From positions 1 through 64,000 of the forward strand of contig MU266395.1 of NCBI GenBank assembly GCA_021014945.1: a stretch of DNA of 64,000 bases, read 5' to 3'. Made by a program: the position numbers and the translations under genes. Position 1 is the first letter of the stretch; each line of letters begins with the position of its first letter. Source of the DNA: Leucogyrophana mollusca. Lineage: Eukaryota; Basidiomycota; Agaricomycetes; Boletales. Shown here piece by piece: positions 13,187 through 24,590 of the stretch. Below the pieces are notes generated by a model, which did not search any database, was not told where the DNA came from, and saw nothing but the letters and a program-made list of their open reading frames with translations.

Positions 13187-14618
13187 GCCTGATGCTTTGA
13201 AGGGAGAGTGAAGGAGAATGGGGGTTCCTTTAGACAAAGATCATCTTTTATAGCTACCCTCAGCACAGGGCGAGTCACATACAGCGCCCCTTTTGCAAAC
13301 TTCAACCTGTGATGGCAGCTATTACCACATATCACATTACAAGGTGTACAGGAAACTCTGATCCGGGTGCAGATGTACTAGAACTGGGCCAGTGTCTCTT
13401 GGAAGCTGGGGTTCAGCCCGTCGTAAGAAAGTACCAAGATAATCAGGGATCTCGCATCCATCATGAACCAATACGGCTCACCACTCAACAGTGCATGAAG
13501 GAGATTGGTATGTTATGGGCGCTCGTTACTATGTGGCCTCGTGACGATCGTGGACCAAACAAGGATCGATGATTGGGGGTACCTTGTCTGCACTGCCCTC
13601 GAGAAGGCTGGATTCGTCCGTAGACACCCATCATGGAGATGAGGCTATGATAGACTACGTACATGCCACTTTGTTATATTTCGTGATTTTGGTATCCGTG
13701 TGGCATGAGTGCTGCAGCCGCATTGGAAGAAGACATTCGGAAGTCGCAAAGATACGACACCAAAATGAACAATGGCTGTCGGAGGCAGTGGCGCTCTGAT
13801 CGTGAGACAGGGAGATACATAGATACGTACCCTAGGGTTGTCTCACGTCTCCCAATTTCAAGCAGAGTCAGAGAGAAACGACATTGAGTGGAGACCAATG
13901 GCCCAAGTAATTATTACAGTCATGATACGACTTGGAAGGGGGCTCGGAACATTCACGATTCTGGGTGTCGTGACCCACAATAATCTGTCCACGGCCCCGT
14001 GACTCGTAATAAAGTTGTGTGAAGGGTTGAACGATTGAACATCGAACTGCACGAATATTATAAGCGATGGGCCATCAATCAGCCTCTACCAAATTTCAAG
14101 TTGCGGTCTTATGTCATATTCGCTCAGGTCAGATGCTGACCGCCGTAGAGAAGGAACGGTCATCTTCCATGGGCCCGCTCATACAAGACTATATGCCAAC
14201 GAGAATGGCAAGGCGTTTCGAATCGGATATTCAGCTACGGACGCTGTGTCATCGAGGGCGCCTTGAAATGATGGGGATAGAGACCTGGGCGCTAGGGATT
14301 TGATGTGAGGCGTTTCGTTTTGGTCCCACCATCAAATCAAAGCTTACTCGTATTGGGAAGCGGCACCAAGCCTTTCATCATTGATACACTATCAACACAG
14401 TTTAACGATCGACAATCTGACGCGTTGGTTGTAAAATTAGCCCTTCCTCTGGTCCGCCGCTGGTCACTTGAACACTTCCGCAATCGCAAGTAATCCAGGG
14501 ACGCCAGCTGGTGGGTGTCGTAGAGACAAATCTTGGTTCTATCCGCACAAACATTCTGCAGTGCCTCTTGTACTTTCCGTCTACGTTCCCCCCCACAACA
14601 AAACGGCCAATTGCAAAT
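13187..14618. other. Divergent intergenic region between protease A and NLR2
   Basis: This 1.4 kb stretch contains the promoters of two divergent genes. I see the protease A TATA box near its left end and no further supportable gene. Short frames here lack family resemblance and splice continuity. Confidence 0.5.
13245..13252 (-). promoter_or_regulatory. TATA box of aspartic protease A
   Basis: TATAAAAG on the minus strand lies about 59 nt upstream of the ATG at 13186. The equivalent stretch before protease B reads TATGTAAAGG (about 48191-48200), a weaker match in an otherwise alignable leader. Confidence 0.65.
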
Positions 14619-17600
14619 ATGTTCAACAATTCATCGAATGTAGATGCCAGCCATTCCACCTTCAGCGAGGTTCACCGCGACCAATACAACACAGCGAATA
14701 CATTTGTACAAGGCAGTCAGAATATCCATACCATCGTTCACGGAAACCAGATATTCCAGGGCTCCAACGCTAGTGGGTTGGATCAGTTTGTTACTGAAAA
14801 ACGTGGTTTTACTAACTGTCAACTCTCAGGTCTCGAGGCCTTACACAAAGCTATTGCGCCAAGCGCTGCGTTTGATTCCGCAGAGCGTCATCCGGCTCCC
14901 GCATGTCTACCAGGAACACGTGTGGACGTCCTGGGTCGGATTTCCAACTGGGTAGAACAGAGCGATAATCCTTCCATATGTTGGTTGAGTGGCATGGCCG
15001 GTTCAGGGAAATCTGCCATTGCCCAGAGTGTCGCGGAGAAATACGCAGGGGAGAAACGGCTGGCGGCCAGCTTTTTCTTCTCGCGGCGCGAGTTGGAGCG
15101 CAGCAGTACCCAGCATTTCTTTCCTACGCTTGCATCCCAAATCATGACGTTCATCCCTTCCGTGAGACCAACGATCATCGACACTCTCAACGACGATTTC
15201 ACCACTCCCACCAAAGTTCTTCGGGAACAAATGCAGAAGCTTCTTCTTGCTCCACTCAAGGCAGCAAATGCTCACTTCACTTCACCAATGCTCATGGTCA
15301 TCGACTCTCTCGACGAATGTGATAACGAGAGACTTGCCGCCGAGCTCATCTCTCTACTTGCTCGGCTGATTCGCGAGTGTCCAATTCCCTTGCGAATTCT
15401 AATCACCAGTCGTGCAGAGTCGCACATTCGAGCTAAGTTTCGCGACCCGGACGTCCTCCCTATCGCATATCTGTTGGAGCTCCAGGCGTTTGACGCCGAA
15501 GAGGATATAAGGTCATTTTTGCGACACTCTTTCAATGTTATCCACGACCAAAACCAGAAGGTGATGGGTGATGTACCACGTCCATGGCCCTCCGAGCTCG
15601 AGCTCGAAGACGTCGTGAAGAAGGCGTCTGGACTGTTTATCTTCGCCATCACCGTAATCAAATACGTCGGGGCAAGGCATCAAGACCCACGCAAACGTCT
15701 TCAGGTTATACTCGCTGATCATGCCGCCAATTCAACAGGGACAGCCTTTGCTGATCTTGACGCCCTTTACCATGGCGCCATCCGCATTTTTCCTGACGCC
15801 GACACTACGCGCCTGATTCTTGGGGTCCTTCGTTACACGTCCGTCCCTCTCACAATTCGCGGTCTCAACAGCTTGCTCAGCAGACTCGACGTGAACGCTG
15901 GGTTGGTTGTCCCTGACTTGAGTTCTGTCCTACTCATGTCTGAGGATGGGAACCAATCTGTACGGATCTACCATACATCGTTTCGTGACTTCCTTGCCAG
16001 CCCACAGCGAGCAAAAAAGTACTTCGTGGATGGGACTACGTATCATCGGCTCATAGCGCAGCTATGCTTAGAGCTGATGGTGAAACATCTGAAACGCGAC
16101 ATGTGCAATATAGGAGATCCATCGATGTTTAACAGTGAAGTTGAAGATCTCCCTGGACGGTGCGGTCGATGGATAGACGAGGCCGTGCGATATGCTTGCT
16201 GTTACTGGGCGCACCATCTGTTCCAGGTCCCACACCAAGGGGGACTGAACGAGCAACTCATTTCCACGCTACACGCATTTCTTCAGACATCGCTTTTGTA
16301 CTGGATGGAGACCCTTAGTCTTCTCGGCGCTCTTGATAGTGCCGTTATGATGTTGCAAGACACCGCACGCTGGTTGAAGGTGAATGACCTGATCAGTGTT
16401 CTCTTGGGCATTACTGACTGTCCTCCTTTTTCGCCTGACGATCTGTATCAACAGCGAGTATCGCAGCCTCCGAAGGATGCTTTGGATTTACTGAACGACG
16501 TCGAACGATTCGTCTTGATGTTCTTCGAGCCGATCAGTCAATCAGCGCTCCACGTATATTACACCGCTCTGCCCTTCACACCGTCATCCACTACCCTGCG
16601 AAAATTGTGTCAGCGTGAGCTTGCTGGCGCCATGGTAGTCCGCGTCGGTCTTGGTGACGAGTGGGATGCTCGCACACAATTGATCACTCTTAAGAGCTCA
16701 ATCCTGTCCGTCGCATTCTCTCCGGATGGGAGACTGATCGCTTCTGCCAGCGAAGAACAGGGGGTTCAGCTCTGGAACGCTTTCACGGGCATCAATGTTG
16801 CCACTCTCGGACCCCAGCACAAGCCGTCTTGTGCTGTCTGCTTCTCTCCTTCAGGCGCTCACATTGCTGTTGCCTGCGAGACCGGTCTCGTTGTGGTATG
16901 GGACACCCTGACTGCCCAAGCTCTCATCAGCGACGGAGATCATCATGACAAACCCGTCACTTTCCTCGTCTTCTCAGCGAACAGTAAACTTCTTGCGTCG
17001 ACATCCCACACCTGGATTCAGCTCTGGGATGTGACACAAGGTCTCGCACTGTATCGGCTCGATGTCGAGGGTGCAGTGCTCTCCCTGGCTTTCTCCTCCG
17101 ACAGCCGTATCCTTGTCTCTGGGTCCAATGATAACTTGGCCGTCACATGGAACGTAGATGCTCGTACTCTATTTCGAAGGTTGAAGGGGCACAGTGCTCC
17201 CGTGAACTGCGTCACGATCTCCCACGATAACACGCTGGTTGCGTCTGGCTCAGACGACAAAAGTGTCCGAATCTGGGACAGTAGAACTGGAGTGTGCCTT
17301 CGTACATATTCCAAAGGCCACGAGAAGGGTGTCGTGTCAGTGCGGTTCACTCCCGATGACATGCACGTCATATCCATCTGCGACAAAATTGTGGGATACT
17401 CGAAAATTTCCAAACAGAAGTCTTTCGAGTGTATCTGGTCCCTTGATCAGTACTATCGCAAGGCGATGATTCAAGCCCCTATGTGGTACGCCAAAGGCGT
17501 CAGGTTGATGACCTCTCGTCTTGTGGGGTATCTGATGGAGTCGGACAAATCCGATTCACATATTTGCCTTGGCTTTTCACCAGCTTCGGTCCCTTTTACG

Positions 17601-18988
17601 TTCGCCTACGAGGGTATGATCTCCTGCGCGACGTCCCTCGCTTCGCTGTCATCAGACCCTCCAACCTTCAGCACTTTCTCTGAAGAAATCGTTTCCGTGG
17701 CTATATCTTCTGACGGCACTCGTATCTCTGCTGCGGATAATCGCAAGATGCTGCAGATATGGGATCCAGCACTCCCGATGAAAAAGTGGAGCCAGTTCAC
17801 GCATAACATGAAGTCGGAGATGGAATATTTGGTTCCATCGCCAGATGGCAGATATTGTCTTCTTAAGACATTATTCGATCTGCTGCTAGTGGATGCGCAT
17901 GGGGCGACTATCAAGACACTAGAAACAGGAGATCTAGAAAAACAGACAGGAACAGTCTTCTCTCCGAACTCAAATACATTCGCCTACTGGTCAGAGGACT
18001 TTTGGACTATGAGTAACACTAGCAGCATCAGAGTCTACAGCTCTGCGACTGGGAATCGGATCGCCCGTCTCCCTAATGTCAACAAGATTAACTGCGTGGT
18101 GTTCTCTGCTAATGGCAACCAGGTTGCCTGCGGACATGAAGAAGGCACTATCGAGATCTGGGACGTCTCTTCCAGCCAAATCGTGCTCACCATTCCATCC
18201 CAGTCCTCCTCTGTCTCATCCATCGCATTCTCTCCCGATATGTCAACTATCGTGTGTGGCACAGCCGACGGGCGTGTACGGCTCTGGGACGCACACACAG
18301 GTCATTTACGAGTCGACCTTGAGGGACACGGCAGCAAAGTCAAGTTGATCGCCTTTTCTCCCAAGGGGTCACACATCGTCTTCGGCCACGAGGACAACTC
18401 CATCCATCTCTGGCTTCCACCCTCCGCCACGTCTCATCAATTAACTTCTAGCGACACCATGCCAAACGAAATTGACGTGATCTTGTACACTGACGGTGGT
18501 ACCACTGTAACGTGTCGAAGTACAGATGGCTCAGTCACCGTTTGGGCTGTCCCAAGCGAAGTGGGCATGGAGGGGGGGGTTGTCGATGAAAACGAAGGAA
18601 CTACGTGCAGCTTATGCTGCAAGAGCGTTGACTCTACATCATTGAATTGCCATCTTGTCTCGCAGTCCAACAAGGGCAATGTCTATGACTGTCTCTTCCG
18701 CTCCGGGTACTTGGTCCGTGAAGATGGCTGGGTCTATCACGGTTCGAAGAGACTGTTGTGGCTCCCGGTTCTTTTCAGGCCGAAGGGGCCAACTTCCCTG
18801 GCAGCGTACAAGGACAGATTGTGGATCGCGAACACGATGGACCGAATCATGTTGTTGGACTTCAGTAAGTCAAGCAGTCCCTTATCCCTCTCCTCCTGAC
18901 TGGACTCCCTTTTACGGAAGGCCTTCTTAGTGGCCATTTCAAGGGCGAGTCGCAATCACTGCAAGACGCTATGCGCAGTTCGCTATGA
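14619..18988 (+). CDS. NACHT-WD40 NLR-type STAND protein (NLR2)
   Basis: This is a paralogue of NLR1. The start is set at ATG 14619 because the protein then opens with MFNNSSNVDAS, matching the NLR1 start MFNNATNVDAS; the frame upstream has no ATG. Exon 1 is 14619-14772, 154 nt, the same length as in NLR1. A 57-nt frame-preserving intron (14773-14829) with an ACTAAC branch and CTCTCAG follows. Exon 2 encodes the NACHT: P-loop GMAGSGKS, Walker B MVIDSLDECD and ITSRAESHIR. It continues into about 13 degenerate WD40 repeats. The last intron (18865-18920, GTAAGT..CGGAAG) leads to a short tail ending at 18988 and containing LQDAMRS. That same reading frame recurs in the relic at 19766-19808, which supports the tail. 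Full length is about 1410 residues. No lesion was seen in the frame. The ligand is unknown and a non-self recognition role is inferred from the family. Confidence 0.88.
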
Positions 18989-19489
18989 AGCAGGACCTTA
19001 TCTGACCGTAGTGTGCACTTTCCCCTTGATTCGGATTCTCGTGGCACGCATTCGCTGTAGGTCTGTTGACTTCATCTGTATAAATAGATGAATGGGGTGT
19101 CACCCATCACTCAAACAATGGATCCCGGGGGGGACACACTACTGAGCCTATGTTGTATCTGCAGATGGCCAGATCATCCCTTCAGGCATATGTCGCTCGC
19201 CTGTTCATAGTGCACAATCGTATCACGTGATGATGTGTTGCATTGATCTTCGGTTCGTCCTGAATCTGGTTGCCAACTTTTGAATATCGTAATAGGCGAA
19301 TAGTGGAGGAGGCGGAAGGACATAGTCGTGCACCACGGCCCATGTTTATGAGCGGCAAGACTGCGGCAAGTACTCTCCCTGGACCAAACTCGGGGTAAAG
19401 TGGGACAAGACCTCCTGGCTTCATTGTAAACTTCTGACCCCTCGTTGGTCACCCAATCGCACCACCGCCCACCGCCCAAGGACGATAGC

Positions 19490-19810
19490 AGCTGACCCAT
19501 CTGCGATAACATCATCGGCTACTCGACGGTTTCAAAGTGGAGGTCCTTCCAATGTATCTGGTCGACTTGCCAGGCCCTCAGGCCGAGAAACTTAGTGTCT
19601 ATGGCAGTCTACAGAGAAAAATTGTGAGGGCCCAGTCATGTCCTTGGACCTAAGTGGTCAACCCATTCCCTATATATATTTCTACTTTTGGCTGAAGGAC
19701 TTTCTATACAAGCTCTTTCAGTGCTCACCCGTTGAACAACCCATATCAACTCATACTGGGAATAACACTGCAAGACGCTATGCGCAGTTTCCATAAGAAG
19801 TCACAACTCC
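19490..19810 (+). pseudogene. Relic of a third NLR-type WD40 gene
   Basis: Two pieces resemble NLR2. At about 19480-19570 one frame reads PKDD, an in-frame TGA, then CDNIIGYSTVSKWRSFQCIW. The NLR2 counterpart near 17350-17445 reads TPDDMHVISICDKIVGYSKI followed by SFECIW. At 19768-19808 another piece reads LQDAMRSFHKKSQLRLYS and a stop, matching the NLR2 C-terminal tail LQDAMRS. The roughly 200 nt between them do not reproduce the missing WD40 repeats. With a stop codon and most of the gene absent, this is a truncated, internally deleted copy. Confidence 0.7.
19766..19789 (+). repeat. 24-bp direct repeat of the NLR2 last exon
   Basis: The 24 bases at 19766-19789 are identical to 18957-18980, inside the proposed last exon of NLR2, 809 bp upstream. 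Both copies are in the frame that reads LQDAMRS. The sequences diverge just after the repeat. Confidence 0.85.
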
Positions 19811-20192
19811 GACTGTATTCATGAAGGGTACGCGTATAAACGACAAATAGTGACTTGTGTCTCCATGCCACTGTTCTGGTCGTGTCGGTTGGGTAAGTGG
19901 GTGTGGATTATGACCTGTAGGAAGGCGAATCGAGTCGAGCGCAGAGCCTCCCAGGATGCGTAACCCAGTCAGGTTAGTGACATTCGATTTATCAAGTTCC
20001 GCTGGTGCGAGAGTTTCTCCATCGAGCCATCCAAATGGTTGCACCCTCTACGAGAAGTAGCAATATGGCCCGGTGGTCTGATTTCGGATGTCAGCCAGCA
20101 CTGACATTCTGGCTGACATCTAACGACGGGATGCACAAGTCAGCCTCCCAGGCTAGTTTCCTTCCCCCCTCCGTTTTCCTTCCCAGTTCACC

Positions 20193-21376
20193 ATGGAATG
20201 CGACGATAGCCTCACCAGTACGCCTTACCCCTCACCAAAAGCCCTCGTCCGCTCGGACATCTGGTTCGCCGATGGAAACATCGTCCTTGTGGCGGGGTAT
20301 GCGGCATTTAAGGTGCACCGTGGGCAACTCGAACGACATTCGGACGTCTTCCGTGACTTGTTCTCGTTTCCGCAGCCCCTGGAACAGAACCTCGTAGACG
20401 ACTGTGCCTCCGTCGAACTCTACGACTGCCCGTGCGACGTACATCACCTCCTGGTGGCTCTTTATGATGGACTGTGCGTGCTTGTCATTTTCTTTCCATT
20501 TGCCCAAGTTCCCTGCTGGTCTCCTGATATATGTCTCCTTCCAGCTACTTCCAGAAATCACGAGCCACCGACTTTCCGGCTATCGCAGGCGTCCTTCGAC
20601 TGTCCACAAAATACTTCATCGACCACCTCCGCCAACTTTGCATCGCACGCCTCGAAGTCGACTGGCCCTCCACCCTCCTCGGGTGGGATCGCCGCGAACA
20701 GGAAGCCACGTACGAACTAGGTCGGTATGTCCCACGTGACTCGTACCCTCACCCAATACTGGTTGTGAACCTCGCTTTGGAGCTCGGCCTCGATGCGTTC
20801 CTCTCGAGCGCCTTCTACGACCTCTCGCGCTACGGCCCGAGCAAGATCCTCGCTGGCACACGAACACCTCCCGCGGTATTCTCCCCCTCCCCGGAACCGT
20901 CCTCAAGCGAAACTCTATCCGAAAGCGCAAAGGTAGATCCATCTCACTCACCTGTCTGCCTCTCCCCCAACAATCTCGTTCGGACGCTACAAGGTCGCGA
21001 ACGGTCTCAGCTCTATATCCACACCTTCCTCGAAGCCGCGCTCAAAGACCGGCCATCGCCGAACTGCCTGAACGCAGGCAAGCTCACCGCAGGCCTCTGC
21101 TTTGAGTCTTTCTACTTCATCCAGCTGAATGTCCTACGTTCCGTCGGCGGAATTGCATACGGGCGTGACGCGGACCCGCTGTTCACGCTCGTTCAGGCCG
21201 TAGATATGCTTGAGCGGAAGGACTTTTCGGATGGGGTCAAGCAATGTGGGCTTAAGATGTGTATGATTTGTAAAGCCGAATTTGCGGATTCTGTGCAGAA
21301 GGCCAGGATAGAGGTTTGGGACTTGATACCAGGATGGTTTGGGTTGGGCGATAGTGCGTCCAAAGTCATCGAATAA
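20193..21376 (+). CDS. BTB/POZ domain protein
   Basis: ATG at 20193 lies in a good context (CACCATGG). Exon 1 is 20193-20473. A 71-nt intron (20474-20544, GTGCGT..TTCCAG) joins it in frame to exon 2 at 20545-21376, giving about 370 residues. The N-terminal third fits a BTB fold of the type common in agaricomycete genomes: SDIWFADGNIVLVAGYAAFK, then VHRGQLERHSDVFRDLFSF and VHHLLVALYDGLYF. A helical region (GVLRLSTKYFIDHLRQLCIA) follows. The C-terminal part has a Ser/Pro-rich linker and a Cys-containing end (CGLKMCMICKAEF). BTB proteins mediate dimerisation or recruit cullin-3 ligases; the partner here is unknown. It converges on PCNA, whose stop lies about 180 bp away. Confidence 0.85.
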
Positions 21377-21554
21377 TTGCTACGTGTGCACTGCTATCAG
21401 TGTTTTGTTGTCTTGCTTGAATGATTCACATCCCATCCTGTGCGATTGTAGAAATGCGGTAGATTGATGATGAGTTCTCGATAGATGCAAGAGCGAAAGA
21501 TGGAACAGAGGCAAAGACGGCAAAAATACACGAGAAATATGACTAGAATCCAGG

Positions 21555-22907
<1,353 letters not shown>

Positions 22908-22945
22908 GGCGGGATATCGAAGATGGAAAGAGAGAGAAAGGAGAG

Positions 22946-22976
22946 ACGCGTCGAAACCAACAAACGATTGACGCGT
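22946..22976. promoter_or_regulatory. Paired MluI cell-cycle boxes upstream of PCNA
   Basis: ACGCGT occurs twice, at 22946-22951 and 22971-22976, about 39 and 64 bp from the PCNA start at 22907. In fungi this hexamer is the MCB bound by MBF (Mbp1-Swi6), which drives G1/S genes including PCNA. A CACGAAA (SCB-like) lies at 23072-23078. The rest of the 488-bp divergent interval to 23396 shows no gene. Confidence 0.7.
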
Positions 22977-23395
22977 CAATCACCCATTTCAAGCGGAGCA
23001 GCAACAGGTCCATGGACCGTGACTATGGCGCGTCCCGTCACATATATGTCACGAAGACCGTCCCTGCATGTCACGAAATATTGTTGTGAAGCTTTGGATT
23101 TTCGACTTCAACGACCACCTAGACAACCTCAACAACCGTGTGGATTAAACTGCTGGCTATCAGTGCATCTGGCGCATTTTTTGCGATTCGTACTGTGCCC
23201 GCTTTATCTGGATTCGAGTTCAAACCAAGGTGTACCTACACAAGCATATGTAGCTGACTTGCTTTGGCTTCGCCTTTTGTTCTTGACAACAATCTCGTTC
23301 CCTTTAACCGGCTGGATTCCGCCCACATTATCTATCCTTCCCTCGCTGCGTCCTTTTAAAGCATTCTTACACCACCCGACAATACTCTCGTGGTC

Positions 23396-24120
23396 ATGAA
23401 AGCAATTACTCCAAGCCTCCGGCAACCTCTGCCTCCAACCGATCGAAGCAAAATGCGAATGGCCAAGCTTAAAGAGCTTGAACTGGAGCAGCAACAATGG
23501 GACCGAGAGGCCCTAGTGATGACTGAAGTATGGGACCGTAATGATTCTATAGAGGGAGTGCCACTCACACGTTGTTCCAGGATCAGAACCAGGCGTTACT
23601 CCTCTCTTTTAAGTCTGTTAAGACAGAATTCAGCGACCTCGACGGTCTCTCCTGGTCGCGGTACCCCATGCATGACTGGGTCCGTTCGTTTGGAAATATT
23701 CCTTGTTCCTCAAAATAGCTAATTCTCTTGCAGGTCGTTGACGATCCGACACCCAAAGCATCCGAGTTCGGTGATGAACTTGGCGAGTTCCCTCTGCCAC
23801 CTTCCTTTGCTCAGCGGTCATCAAGAGCCTCACCCTATGCCGTGTCGACTCATGCCGAGCTGGCCTCATTTGCACCTCATGAAACCATTCGGGCGTCTCG
23901 CCTTTCCACGCGGTCCTCTCGATCTCCACTGCTTCCCTCTAACCAGATCTTCGGAGCGGCTGGTCCTGTGAAACCCTCGACAGAACAGCCCGTCAATGCG
24001 GCTCGCCGCAGCTCGGCACCGGTGCATTATATCGCCTCTTCTCGTGCCACTTTTGCCCATCAAACGACCCAGTCTCATAGTCGGAGTGCGATCTCAAGGT
24101 CTGCGCCCTGGGATTCGTGA
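23396..24120 (+). CDS. Short protein of unknown function with N-terminal coiled coil
   Basis: I do not recognise the family. Three exons join cleanly: 23396-23527, 23581-23679 and 23734-24120. The introns are 53 nt (GTATGG..TTCCAG) and 54 nt (GTCCGT..TTGCAG). The product is about 205 residues. Residues about 20-60 are rich in Lys, Glu, Leu and Gln (MAKLKELELEQQQWDREALV) and look like a short coiled coil. A motif LDGLSWSRYPMHDWVVDDP follows, and the C-terminal half is a low-complexity Ser/Arg/Ala region likely to be disordered and phosphorylated. It is transcribed divergently from PCNA and shares a 488-bp promoter with the cell-cycle boxes, so co-regulation in G1/S is possible. The ATG at 23396 was chosen as the first in frame with exon 1; an extra upstream exon cannot be excluded. 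Confidence 0.65.
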
Positions 24121-24590
24121 AAGTGCGCATCACTCGCCGCAAAGGAGATGCTTGTCAACAATCTATGATGCAATGTGCAGGGTTTCTTGTTTCCTAAGGT
24201 TATTGGGGTGGACGGTGTTCTTTGTATCTTTATAACGATAAATTGTATAGCTAGACAATTAACAAGGGATGTGATTCTGGACTGACATGGGAGAATTATG
24301 AGCTTCCGCGGCTGTAAAACGTGTTGCCAAAGCGAGAGACAAGGCCATACGCGGGGCCGACGGGCCTTGTAAGAGAAGTGTCACTGTCAGTACCCGGGCC
24401 AAAGCGCGGCAAACAGCGTCCTTATAACGTCCTCATCACGAATTCGAAACGAACATACGCAAGGCAAACCAATTTACTTATAACACTCAATAAACGCTGG
24501 ATTCTGGATTTTTATCCTTTTCATCGCAAGACCACGACGACAAGCGTGCTTCTCTAGTGAGGTGCTGGCTTGCCCTGCTCGCAGTCACGC
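24121..24590. other. Intergenic spacer, likely promoter of the next gene
   Basis: No exon or repeat was seen. The stretch probably holds the 3' UTR of the upstream gene and the promoter and 5' UTR of the Byr4-like gene. Confidence 0.5.

Larger units (their letters stand above)
18989..20192. other. Spacer with NLR relics
   Basis: The stretch separates NLR2 from the BTB gene. Apart from the NLR-like relic listed separately, it contains a TATAAATA near 19080 and a CTATATATAT run near 19670 on the plus strand, with no intact gene after either. The two motifs could be leftover promoters of decayed copies. Confidence 0.45.

Noticed and set aside
14511..14618. Upstream extension of NLR2
   Set aside because: It has no ATG (it opens with GTG), and the paralogue starts at the MFNN position, supporting 14619.
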